From contig JAAZZC010000099.1 in the NCBI GenBank assembly GCA_014239335.1, forward strand, positions 1 through 39,216: a DNA stretch of 39,216 nucleotides, written 5' to 3'. The position numbers were made by a program, and so were the translations under genes. The notes under the pieces were generated by a model that had not been told where the DNA came from, ran no database searches, and saw only the letters and a program-made list of their open reading frames with translations. Shown here one piece after another: positions 18,603 to 27,801 of this stretch; the first letter of the stretch is position 1; each line of letters opens with the position of its first letter. This DNA comes from Verrucomicrobiales bacterium. Its GTDB lineage: Bacteria > Verrucomicrobiota > Verrucomicrobiia > Verrucomicrobiales > DEV007.

Positions 18603-20141
18603 CTATGTTTGGGTATTTTTGGATTCAAACACAACGCCATGTCTCTTAGATATCATGTTAGCAGCAATCCTGCCTGATTCGTAAATCGTAGGCAGACCAC
18701 TTCCGGGATGAGTGCCACCACCCACTAAGTAGCAGTTTCCCAATTCCTCAAACTTGTTGCGTGGCCGCAAATGCATCATCTGCTTAAGTGAATGCGCAAG
18801 ATTAAAAGTCGCACCGAACTGAATATTCATGTCCATCCAAGTTTTAGGCGTGTAAACAATTTCTTCCTTTATGTGTTGTCTAAGATCGGACATTCCTGCG
18901 CGCTCCTCCATCTCGTTAATTACTTTTTCTTTAAAAGTATCAATGTTTTCCTGCCAATTAATATTGGCCGTGCAATTCGGCACTGGCACTAGAACATAAA
19001 GAGCAGAATGCCCTTCAGGCGCCAATGTTGGGTCATTCACGCTTGCATTACGAACATAAAATGACAAGTCATCGGAGAGGACCTTATTAGTGAAAACATC
19101 ATCAATATTTTTCTTATAGTCTCCAGCAAAGTAAATCGTGTGATGAGGAAGATCATACACTTTATCAACTCCTAAATAGAGCATAAAAGTTGAACAGGAA
19201 TATTCTTTGGAATCAACTTTTTCAGGACTGTATTTCTTCAGTACACCAGGAGGCACAAGATTCTTCATAGCATACCCGAAATCCGCATTTAAAACTGTCT
19301 CATCTGCCATGACTTTCTCACCATCTTCGAGCTCGACTCCAGTCACATTTTTTCCATCCAGAATTAACTGCTTCACAGAAGAACCGAGACGCATCTCCAC
19401 TCCATGCTCATTACAAACCTTGGCCATGCCTTCGGAAATTTCACTTAAACCTCCAGTCACGTGATAAACACCAAACGCATGCTCAACATAAGGGAGAATA
19501 CCAAAAGCACCAGGACAGTCCCAGGCAGACATACCTAGGTATTTTGCTTGGAAAGTAAAAGACAGCTTTAACTTTTCACTATCGAAGTAATCTCCAAGAA
19601 CGCCAATGAGTGACCTTCCTATAGATAATTTGGGAAGTGCTTTGAGGAGATCAAGGGAAAGGAACTTGGAGTAAGATGAGTAGTCCTTCTGCAAACATGG
19701 ATACATCCTATCAAACCTAACACTTTCAGTCTTAAGGAATTTCTCGTAGCCCTTGGAACTCCCAGGAAAATTTTCTTCGAGCTGCTGAATCATCGCTTCC
19801 TTGACAGTCGTGGGCTCAAGACAAACGTCATCGAACTGAAGACGATACATAGGTTCGAGTCTTTTGAACTCCATGTAGTCCTCTACTTTCCTCCCTGCCT
19901 CGACAAAAACTTCATCAAGTATGAATTTCATCATCAAAAAAGTAGGACCAACATCAAACTTGTAACCGTTTTTAACGATCGATGAATTTCTGCCACCTAC
20001 CTTATTTTCTTTCTCAAACAAGGTGACTTTAAATCCCCTCTTAGCCAATAACATGGCAGCAGTCAGACCACCTGGGCCTGCTCCGACAACATTTATTTTT
20101 TTTATATTTGACACTTTTGATATGTGATTCAAAGAAATCAC
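18603..20141 (-). CDS. Phytoene desaturase (CrtI/CrtN)-like FAD-dependent oxidoreductase
   Basis: 512 aa; NVVGAGPGGLTAAMLLAKRGFKVTLFEKENKVGGRNSS (Rossmann FAD site) and C-terminal YLVGGGTHPGSGLPTIYESGRIAANMI. The start at 20141 is GTG; an alternative GTG at 20114 gives MSNIKKINVVGAG. Confidence 0.85.
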   Translation of the reverse strand: MISLNHISKVSNIKKINVVGAGPGGLTAAMLLAKRGFKVTLFEKENKVGGRNSSIVKNGYKFDVGPTFLMMKFILDEVFVEAGRKVEDYMEFKRLEPMYRLQFDDVCLEPTTVKEAMIQQLEENFPGSSKGYEKFLKTESVRFDRMYPCLQKDYSSYSKFLSLDLLKALPKLSIGRSLIGVLGDYFDSEKLKLSFTFQAKYLGMSAWDCPGAFGILPYVEHAFGVYHVTGGLSEISEGMAKVCNEHGVEMRLGSSVKQLILDGKNVTGVELEDGEKVMADETVLNADFGYAMKNLVPPGVLKKYSPEKVDSKEYSCSTFMLYLGVDKVYDLPHHTIYFAGDYKKNIDDVFTNKVLSDDLSFYVRNASVNDPTLAPEGHSALYVLVPVPNCTANINWQENIDTFKEKVINEMEERAGMSDLRQHIKEEIVYTPKTWMDMNIQFGATFNLAHSLKQMMHLRPRNKFEELGNCYLVGGGTHPGSGLPTIYESGRIAANMISKRHGVVFESKNTQT

Positions 20142-20143
20142 AT
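20122..20143. promoter_or_regulatory. Inverted repeat near the start of the crtI-like gene (candidate operator)
   Basis: ATGTGATT-CAAAGA-AATCACAT, perfect 8-bp arms. Confidence 0.4.
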
Positions 20144-20252
20144 CTTACTGATCACAGTTCAAACGATATAATTATAAATCATGCAAATAATCGACCCAAA
20201 AGTCTCTTTTAGCATCGTTATCGAAACGTATTGATTGAAATTTTGGATTTAT

Positions 20253-20273
20253 TTTTGACTCAATAAGTCAAAA
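20253..20273. promoter_or_regulatory. Inverted repeat in the divergent crtI-like / CE15-like intergenic region (candidate operator)
   Basis: TTTTGACT-CAATA-AGTCAAAA, perfect 8-bp arms, non-coding, between divergent genes. Confidence 0.4.
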
Positions 20274-20328
20274 GCTGTCCCGTCATACTTGCCCGATTCC
20301 TCAAAAGCACTAGAATTGAGATTACTTA

Positions 20329-21579
20329 ATGAATCAAATGAAGATAATAAAACTCGTAATTCCCTTATGTATTTTGCCCCTCATGGACCTTCAGTCTCGG
20401 GAATCAAAAGAATATGATAATGACGTCAATTACGATGAAGCCAAAATTCCTCACTATGACCTCCCAAAGTTACTAGTAACGCCTGAGGGGCAAAAAATAA
20501 CCTCGATCAAGGAATGGAACGAAATTCGCAGACCGCAAATTCTATCACTCTTCAGTAACTTGGTTTATGGAAGAGTCCCTCAACCTCCAAGCCCAATCAA
20601 AGTCGATTTTGAAGTAGTTAAGAAAGATGACAAGTTCATGAAAGGGAAAGCAACCAGGAAGGACATTGACATTAAAATCAGTAACGAAAATGGAAATATA
20701 ACAATGCGTTTGATTGTCTTCTCACCTAACAGCGTTAAGGGCCCTGCCCCTGCATTTCTTAAGCACAGCTTCAATAATACCAGATCAAATGATTTCGACG
20801 CGTCTCCTTTCCGAAGAGGAAAACTAAAGAACGGTTGGCCCTTAGGTGAATTCTTTGATCGTGGCTATGGATTCTGCGCAGTGTACCATGAGGACCTTGT
20901 CAAACATAACGAAGTTGGTTTTGGTAATAGTATCCACAAATTATTTTACCCTAAGGGACAAAGTTTTCCGAAGGCCAGTGAATGGGGAGTCATTTCCGCA
21001 TGCGCTTGGGGAGCAATGCGCGCCATGGACTATCTGGAAAAAGATGAGGACATTGACCATACCAGAGTCGCCATAATGGGGCATTCGAAGATGGGTAAGA
21101 CGACTCTCTGGACTGCTGCTCAGGACGAGCGTTTTGCTTTGGCAATATCAGCACAATCAGGTTGTGCAGGGGCTGCCTTATGGCGAAGAAAATCAGGTGA
21201 AACTCTAAAGAAAATGGTCACTCGTTTCCCTTATTGGCTCTGTAGAAATGCTTGGAAATTTGTAGACCAAGAGGATGATCTTCCTGTCGATCAACACATG
21301 CTCATAGCTTGCATTGCACCCAGACCCGTATACATCCATAGCGGAGTCAAAGACACCTGGGCCGATGGCCGGGGAGAATATCTATCAGCTTATCATGCGA
21401 GCAAAGTCTATGAACTTTTCGGCAAAGAAGCGCTCAAGTCTGAAGAATCACCCGCTGTAGGAAAAGCAATCATTGAAAGCCATGTAGGATATCACATAAG
21501 AGAAGGCGGGCATTCGATCGAAAGCTTTGACTGGAAAAGGTTCATGGATTTTGCTGATCATCACTTAAAATCAAAATAA
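20329..21579 (+). CDS. CE15/acetyl-xylan-esterase-like alpha/beta hydrolase (glucuronoyl esterase-like)
   Basis: 416 aa; AIMGHSKMGKTTLWTAAQDERFALAISAQSGCAGAAL nucleophile region and EGGHSIESFDWKRFMDF C-terminal His. Confidence 0.75.
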   Translation: MNQMKIIKLVIPLCILPLMDLQSRESKEYDNDVNYDEAKIPHYDLPKLLVTPEGQKITSIKEWNEIRRPQILSLFSNLVYGRVPQPPSPIKVDFEVVKKDDKFMKGKATRKDIDIKISNENGNITMRLIVFSPNSVKGPAPAFLKHSFNNTRSNDFDASPFRRGKLKNGWPLGEFFDRGYGFCAVYHEDLVKHNEVGFGNSIHKLFYPKGQSFPKASEWGVISACAWGAMRAMDYLEKDEDIDHTRVAIMGHSKMGKTTLWTAAQDERFALAISAQSGCAGAALWRRKSGETLKKMVTRFPYWLCRNAWKFVDQEDDLPVDQHMLIACIAPRPVYIHSGVKDTWADGRGEYLSAYHASKVYELFGKEALKSEESPAVGKAIIESHVGYHIREGGHSIESFDWKRFMDFADHHLKSK

Positions 21580-21588
21580 CCCCGTAAA

Positions 21589-22845
21589 TTGGTGCTAAGA
21601 ATTAAGACACTATCAAACGTAATATTTTTTTGGGTACTGCTCCTTGCAACGGAAGCGGACTGGCCCAAGTTCCGTGGTTCAACTGGACAAGGGATATGGG
21701 AATGCCCTGGACTACCTCTTAAAATAGATAATCCCGGAAAAGTATGGGAGCATCAAATTAATGGTGGATACAGCGGCATCACCATTAAAGGTGGAAAAGT
21801 TTATACAATGGATCGTCCAGAAAATAAAAATCTGGAAAGAATACTCTGTTTTGAAGAGAAGAGCGGCGAACTGATTTGGGAACATCAATATGAAGCCAAT
21901 TATAAGGGGCTGAGCTATGACATTGGACCGAGGGCATCCGTCACAATCTTCAATGATAAAGCCTTCACTTTTGGTGCAGTCGGTCACATGCACTGCCTGA
22001 ACATGAATAATGGAAAAGTTATATGGGCCAAAGACAGTAGAGAGGCCTTTGGTGCAAAGCGTCCGACTTGGGGATTTGCTTCTTCACCCGCGCCATGGAA
22101 TAAATCTATTATTTATCAAATAGGTAGCAGCAGTGGTGGCTACATTGCTTTGGATCCTGATACCGGATCCAAGTTGTGGTCAGGTTCTGATGATCCTGCA
22201 GGTTATGCCATGCCTGCATTCATAAAGCATGAAGGAAATGAAATGATGCTCGCATGGACACCTGAAAACGTCCGAGGCATGTCGCCAAAGAATGGTGAAG
22301 TTCTGTGGTCTTTTCCTTATAAAATAAAATACGGAGTCTCTATAGCGATGCCAATCTACCATGACAATGTAATTCTGGTATGCGGGTACTGGCACGGTTC
22401 CAGGGCCCTCCAATTAGGTGAGGATGGCAGAAGTGTTAAGCTTTTATGGGAAGATCAGGAAAATATCCGTGGACTCATGGCGCAACCTCTTCAGAAAGAT
22501 GGTTTAGTTTATTTACTGGATAGAACGAACGGTCTTTGCTGCTTTGAAATTAAAACTGGAAAAAAGCACTGGGATGATTCTAAAAATCACACAGTAACAC
22601 CGTCAGGACGAAACCCCCAAGCGACTCTGGTCTGGGCCCATGATGGCAAGCGTAAGAATCGTGCATTAATACTCAACGCCAATGGCGAACTTCTATCCGT
22701 AACACTGAGCAAGGAAGGTTTTGAGATTCACTCAAGATCACAAATCACCGGGAAGACCTGGGCCCATCCTGCCTATAATAAAGGGCACATATTTGCTCGA
22801 ACAGATAAGAAGATTGTTTGCTGGGAACTGAATCCGCGACATTAA
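21589..22845 (+). CDS. PQQ-like beta-propeller repeat protein
   Basis: 418 aa; repeated blade motifs (DWPKFRGSTGQGIW, GKVYTMDR, CFEEKSGELIWEHQY, CLNMNNGKVIWAKD, ALDPDTGSKLWSG). TTG start at 21589 or GTG at 21592. Confidence 0.8.
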   Translation: MVLRIKTLSNVIFFWVLLLATEADWPKFRGSTGQGIWECPGLPLKIDNPGKVWEHQINGGYSGITIKGGKVYTMDRPENKNLERILCFEEKSGELIWEHQYEANYKGLSYDIGPRASVTIFNDKAFTFGAVGHMHCLNMNNGKVIWAKDSREAFGAKRPTWGFASSPAPWNKSIIYQIGSSSGGYIALDPDTGSKLWSGSDDPAGYAMPAFIKHEGNEMMLAWTPENVRGMSPKNGEVLWSFPYKIKYGVSIAMPIYHDNVILVCGYWHGSRALQLGEDGRSVKLLWEDQENIRGLMAQPLQKDGLVYLLDRTNGLCCFEIKTGKKHWDDSKNHTVTPSGRNPQATLVWAHDGKRKNRALILNANGELLSVTLSKEGFEIHSRSQITGKTWAHPAYNKGHIFARTDKKIVCWELNPRH

Positions 22846-22858
22846 CAATCGACTCAAA

Positions 22859-24628
22859 ATGACATACAGGAAAATAATCCTCAGACAGTTCCATTGCCTC
22901 TTTTTATTCTTACTAATTTCCAGCGCTCAGGCCAAGCGACCCAATATCGTTGTTATTCTAACTGATGATCAGGGATGGGGGGACCTAAGCCTTAACGGAA
23001 ATAAAGACCTTTCCACTCCCAACATTGATTCCTTAGCTCATGACGGAGCACGATTCGATCGTTTCTTTGTTTGCCCAGTATGTTCACCCACTCGCGCAGA
23101 ATTCTTAACAGGAAGATACCACGTAAGGGGAGGCGTTTATAGTACCTCGACCGGAGGTGAACGCTTGAATCTGGATGAACTCACCATTGCAGATACATTC
23201 AAATCAGCAGGTTATTCGACGGGCGCATTTGGCAAATGGCATAATGGAATGCAATACCCTTATCATCCTAACGGTCGTGGGTTTGATGAATTTTATGGAT
23301 TCTGCTCCGGGCACTGGGGAGATTATTTCGGCCCTCCTCTCGAACACAATGGCCAGATAGTAAAAGGTGAAGGGTTTTGTATTGACGATTTCACGAATAA
23401 GGCCATGGCCTTCATGGATAGTTCTATCAAGGAAGGAAAGCCGTTCTTTGCTTATATTCCCTATAACACTCCTCACTCTCCGATGCAGGTCCCCGACAAG
23501 TGGTGGAATAAGTTCAAGGACAAGGAAATAAAACTCCATAACCGAGACCCCAGAAGAGAAAATATGCCTCACTTACGTTGCGCTTTGGCCATGTGTGAAA
23601 ACATTGATTGGAACGTTGGGAGGATCCTTAATAAAATTGAGGACCTAGGAATAACTAATGACACTATCGTGGTATTTTTCCATGATAATGGTCCAAATGG
23701 CGTGCGCTGGAACGATGGGATGAAAGGCCGTAAAGGTTCGACAGATGAAGGCGGAGTACGCTCTCCGTTACTGATCCGATGGCCAGGCCATATCCCAAAA
23801 GGAAAATTCATTAAACCAATTGCATCTGCATTGGATTTACTTCCTACGCTAGCAGATTGTGCAAGCATCCCAGTGACCAGTAAAAAAACTCTGGACGGAA
23901 GGACCTTGAAGCCTCTCTTGGTACAGGAAAAAAATTCTTGGAAAGAGAGGACCTTGATTAATTACTGGAAAGGTAAGGTCAGCGCAAGGACTCAACGATT
24001 CCGACTCGATCACCATAGAAAACTGTTTGATCTTATCAAGGACCCAGGACAACGGATCGATGTGAGCCGCACCCAATCCGAAGTAGCCAAACAGCTACTC
24101 AAGGAAGTCACCGAATGGGAAGAAAATGTACTTTCCGAATTGGTTAAAGATACCCGACCCTTCATTATCGGGCACCCAGACTATCTCTGGACTCAAATCC
24201 CTGCCCGGGACGGAGTGGCTCATGGTGGTATAAAGCGCTCAGGACGCGCTCCTAATTGTTCTTATTTTATGAATTGGAAACGCACCGAAGATAAAATTAT
24301 CTGGGACTGTGAGGTAGGATCCACGGGCACTTATGAAATTTCAATACATTATGCACTTCCAAAAGGAGATGAAGGTACAGTCTTAGAACTAAGTCACAAT
24401 CAATCCAAGATCCAATACACAATTACCGAACCTCACGAAGTACAAAACCGGGGCCACGAGAATGACCGCGTCACGCGTCGGGAATCTTATGTGAAAGATT
24501 TTAAGGAAGTAAAAATAGGGGGAATGAAATTAAATAAAGGGAAAGGAGAACTTACTCTGCGTGCCTTGGAGATTCCAGGAGACACATCAATTGAATTCCG
24601 CCTAATGATGCTCAAGCGAATTCAATGA
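22859..24628 (+). CDS. S1-family sulfatase with extra C-terminal beta-sandwich-like module
   Basis: 589 aa; PNIVVILTDDQGWGDLSLNG, VCSPTRAEFLTGRYHVRGG (CSPTR), GKWHNG and FFHDNGPNG; ~150 aa beyond the sulfatase fold. Confidence 0.92.
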   Translation: MTYRKIILRQFHCLFLFLLISSAQAKRPNIVVILTDDQGWGDLSLNGNKDLSTPNIDSLAHDGARFDRFFVCPVCSPTRAEFLTGRYHVRGGVYSTSTGGERLNLDELTIADTFKSAGYSTGAFGKWHNGMQYPYHPNGRGFDEFYGFCSGHWGDYFGPPLEHNGQIVKGEGFCIDDFTNKAMAFMDSSIKEGKPFFAYIPYNTPHSPMQVPDKWWNKFKDKEIKLHNRDPRRENMPHLRCALAMCENIDWNVGRILNKIEDLGITNDTIVVFFHDNGPNGVRWNDGMKGRKGSTDEGGVRSPLLIRWPGHIPKGKFIKPIASALDLLPTLADCASIPVTSKKTLDGRTLKPLLVQEKNSWKERTLINYWKGKVSARTQRFRLDHHRKLFDLIKDPGQRIDVSRTQSEVAKQLLKEVTEWEENVLSELVKDTRPFIIGHPDYLWTQIPARDGVAHGGIKRSGRAPNCSYFMNWKRTEDKIIWDCEVGSTGTYEISIHYALPKGDEGTVLELSHNQSKIQYTITEPHEVQNRGHENDRVTRRESYVKDFKEVKIGGMKLNKGKGELTLRALEIPGDTSIEFRLMMLKRIQ

Positions 24629-24635
24629 ATATGAC

Positions 24636-26009
24636 CTAAAGCCATTCTTCCCTATCTTCCTTGCCAATATAAGCATCCGCTTCCGGATGACCCTTTACCT
24701 TCATCGCTTGCCCGTCCCACTGAATTTCTTTCTGCATCTTTAAGGCCACGATTCCGGAAAGGCCAATTTCCGTGAGGTGTCCTCCATGCTCAAAACTAGC
24801 AAAGGTTTTTCCTTTTCCTTTGCAAGCATCGACCCACTCATGCATGTGCCCCCTTGATCTAGGAATAGTTTTGGGAACGATTTTTGCAGCATCATGATTC
24901 CCTTCACCAATGTACTTCTCTTCTCCGTTCATCTTTATGTAGCACTGAGAGTTCCATAGTCCCGAAGAAAGCATTCCTTTATCACCAATAAAAATACAAC
25001 CTACCCTAGGCAAGCTACCGAAAGTTTTGACAGCGGCCTCTACAGCATAATTAGGCGGAACATCTTTTCCTCCACCAGTATAAATATTTAATGCGACATC
25101 ATGAGAGCGCTCCTTATTTTTGGAAAAGTGATACTTGACTGAGCATGACTTCGCAAAGGTTTCAGTGCCCAATCCTTCACCAGTGAAAGAAATCTTGGAA
25201 GGATAATCCAAACTCAGCGATCTAAGGGCTAAGTTAAATGAGTGGCAGCAGAAATCGCCTATAAAGCCGTTGCCAAAATCATACCATCCACGCCACTTGG
25301 CCGGATGGTAGATGCTTTCTTTGAAAGGCCGCACAGGTGCCGTTCCACACCAGAAATCCCAGTTCAGTTCTTTTGGCACTGGATCTGAACCCGCAGGCCG
25401 CAGACCACCACTTGGCCAATTGTGCTTTGGATGCCAAACATGAATCTCACGAATAGGACCAAAAACATCAGCCGCAATTAATTCCATGCTACGACGTAAA
25501 TTAGAAGATGCGCTGCCCTGATTACCAGTCTGAGTTGCGACCTTGGAAGCCTTAGTAAGTTCTCTAAGTTCTCTAGCTTCTTTAATTGTATGAGTCAGTG
25601 GCTTCTCGCAATAAACATGTTTCCCCGCCTTCATAGCTGCCCTGCAGATCGGAGCATGCCAATGGTCAGGCGTTGCTATTACGACTGCATCGACTGATTT
25701 TTCCTTCTCTATCAATTCTCTGTAATCCTCATATTCCTTTACCTTGTTAACCTTATTTCCGTGCCGGTTCTTGGAGTTTTCAATCTGCCTCTTATCCACA
25801 TCACAAAAAGCGGCAACGTGCTGTCCCTGATTAAGTATATTCGCAACATGTCCCTGAATCTGCCCACCCATCCCGATAAAAGCCACTGACAGTTTATCCA
25901 AAGCCTTAGTCTCTTTACCGTATAAGGTCCCAGAACGAAGAATGTTGAGTGATGTGCCTGCTCCTGAAGCAGCCAGCAATGCACGTCGAGTCAAAATCTT
26001 TTTAGCCAT
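24636..26009 (-). CDS. Gfo/Idh/MocA-family oxidoreductase with Tat-like leader
   Basis: 457 aa; KKILTRRALLAASGAGTSLNIL leader, VAFIGMGGQIQGHV, VVIATPDHWHAPICRAAMKAGKHVYCEKPLTH. Confidence 0.9.
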   Translation of the reverse strand: MAKKILTRRALLAASGAGTSLNILRSGTLYGKETKALDKLSVAFIGMGGQIQGHVANILNQGQHVAAFCDVDKRQIENSKNRHGNKVNKVKEYEDYRELIEKEKSVDAVVIATPDHWHAPICRAAMKAGKHVYCEKPLTHTIKEARELRELTKASKVATQTGNQGSASSNLRRSMELIAADVFGPIREIHVWHPKHNWPSGGLRPAGSDPVPKELNWDFWCGTAPVRPFKESIYHPAKWRGWYDFGNGFIGDFCCHSFNLALRSLSLDYPSKISFTGEGLGTETFAKSCSVKYHFSKNKERSHDVALNIYTGGGKDVPPNYAVEAAVKTFGSLPRVGCIFIGDKGMLSSGLWNSQCYIKMNGEEKYIGEGNHDAAKIVPKTIPRSRGHMHEWVDACKGKGKTFASFEHGGHLTEIGLSGIVALKMQKEIQWDGQAMKVKGHPEADAYIGKEDREEWL

Positions 26010-26066
26010 TCCCTACATTATCACGAACAGGTACACAGTGTCTTGTTAATTCGAACACTCTAGCGA

Positions 26067-26999
26067 TTAATGCATTTCAACATCACAACTTCCTAGGCCA
26101 CCCCGATAATAATTGAACTGCACATTTGGATGATCCGCCAGCAATGACATCGGAACAGCAGTATCAGCAATTCCCTTAGAAATCATTAAAGCCGTCAACC
26201 GCTGACCAAACGGATTATCATGAGTGCCTGCTTGCCAGATTGAAACCTTATCTGATTTCCATGTTTGAACTGGGCCGACCGTGATCGCCCTCTCAGGAAC
26301 TAGAGTGATATTGCCGCCGCCTGAGGTCCTAGCATTCTGCGCCAAGGTGATGGGATGCAGTTCCACGACTCGTGTTGAGAGTTTCCGGTATTGATCCGGT
26401 GATGGAGGAGATTCCTTATATTCTCCTTCACGGCGCGGAGGATCGTTAAAAGCCCAATGCTTAATATCACCCTGCCCCCCCTGCATCAGCGCGCAACGGA
26501 CCCCTTCCCATGAATTGATGTAATCCTTAGTATCCGCAGCAGGAAAATGCATATTTGACTCAGGCATTTGCAGATCCTCGGAAATGCGATCAAAGCACAA
26601 CTCCCTATCAGCTCTTTCAAAGGAAAGAGGATGTGAAATTGCTACTTCCTTCCCATCCTCACCTAACCATTCATCCATTCCCCAAAAATGTGCCGCGGAA
26701 AGATCCAATCTGAGCTCATTCACGAGCCTTGCAACGAGCGGCAATTGTTCTGTAGGGCCTATAGGACCACATATGCCCACTGGGTTATCAAGGGTAGAGG
26801 ATTGCCAAGCACTAATGTATTCAAGAGCTTCGGCCAAATAAAAATCTTCCAAAGTGTCATACATGACTACCTTGAAACCTGGACGCGACAGTTGCTCCAA
26901 GTCTTCCATACTTAATGAGGCAACATCACGAATTAAATCATCATCAAGTGTAGTGTAGTCCCACCATCCAGGGGCTATTGTGCTTAGTTTTCTGGCCAT
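26067..26999 (-). CDS. Divergent glucosamine-6-phosphate isomerase/deaminase (NagB)-like protein
   Basis: 310 aa; [47 protein letters not shown] and [12 protein letters not shown] resemble NagB; the canonical GxGxDGHIAFNEP segment is degenerate. Confidence 0.7.
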   Translation of the reverse strand: MARKLSTIAPGWWDYTTLDDDLIRDVASLSMEDLEQLSRPGFKVVMYDTLEDFYLAEALEYISAWQSSTLDNPVGICGPIGPTEQLPLVARLVNELRLDLSAAHFWGMDEWLGEDGKEVAISHPLSFERADRELCFDRISEDLQMPESNMHFPAADTKDYINSWEGVRCALMQGGQGDIKHWAFNDPPRREGEYKESPPSPDQYRKLSTRVVELHPITLAQNARTSGGGNITLVPERAITVGPVQTWKSDKVSIWQAGTHDNPFGQRLTALMISKGIADTAVPMSLLADHPNVQFNYYRGGLGSCDVEMH

Positions 27000-27006
27000 C
27001 TAAGGT

Positions 27007-27801
27007 CTAATTATCCAAGTTATATTCCGGGTTTAAATAGTACAGTTCTCCGAGAGCTTCTGAAAGCGGATCCTCTTCATTTTGGCTAAAACCAAGATGA
27101 GATCTTCTCCTCCAACCCTCAGCATAATCAAATTTGCCTGACATTTCTCCGAGCTCACCGGACATATCCTCCATAGACATGAGATAAGAATTCATTCCCT
27201 GACTAGATTCGAGCCAAGAATGCTGGCTCTTATGCTCTGCGAGAGCAACTCTTTTACTATCCATGACTGACGAAATATCAACGTACGCTTCAGGAATTAC
27301 TTTCTTTCTCAGCCCACCTCTCAATCCATGAGGCATGGCATGATATACGCTAGTCTGATGTCCATCAAGATGACTCGTTGGAGGATCAGTAACAAAGTTA
27401 GGCATACCATGAGTGAAAGCTGCAGTGACGGCTAAACGGGACGTTTCCATATGATCTACCATGTAATCTTCAGGAGAATGTGTAAGGACAATATGTGGCG
27501 CCGCGGACCGAATCACTGAGGACAAGCGCCGGAGCAGATCCACGGAATAGACAATCTCCAGATCATCACATAGGGGAGGGTAATACTTAGCGCCTAAATA
27601 TGCTGCCGCGCGTTGGGCCTCATCCTGACGAACTTGCCGAGTCTCTTCAGCATCCATATCTAATGAACCACAATTTCCACTGGCAATGGTAACATAATGG
27701 AGACTCCATCCGCGAGCAGCCAATTGAAGCATCGTACCCGCAAAGAGGAACTCAATATCGTCCGGGTGGGCGACTATTGCGATTGCATTTTTAGTCACCA
27801 T
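27007..27801 (-). CDS. PIG-L/LmbE-family deacetylase
   Basis: 264 aa; AIVAHPDDIEFLFAGTMLQLAARGW and VLTHSPEDYMVDHMETSRLA. Confidence 0.9.
   Translation of the reverse strand: MVTKNAIAIVAHPDDIEFLFAGTMLQLAARGWSLHYVTIASGNCGSLDMDAEETRQVRQDEAQRAAAYLGAKYYPPLCDDLEIVYSVDLLRRLSSVIRSAAPHIVLTHSPEDYMVDHMETSRLAVTAAFTHGMPNFVTDPPTSHLDGHQTSVYHAMPHGLRGGLRKKVIPEAYVDISSVMDSKRVALAEHKSQHSWLESSQGMNSYLMSMEDMSGELGEMSGKFDYAEGWRRRSHLGFSQNEEDPLSEALGELYYLNPEYNLDN

Noticed and set aside
20122-20143. CRP/FNR-type site
   Set aside because: Half-sites TGTGA/TCACA are separated by 10 nt rather than the 6 nt of the CRP consensus, and the FNR TTGAT-N4-ATCAA pattern is absent.
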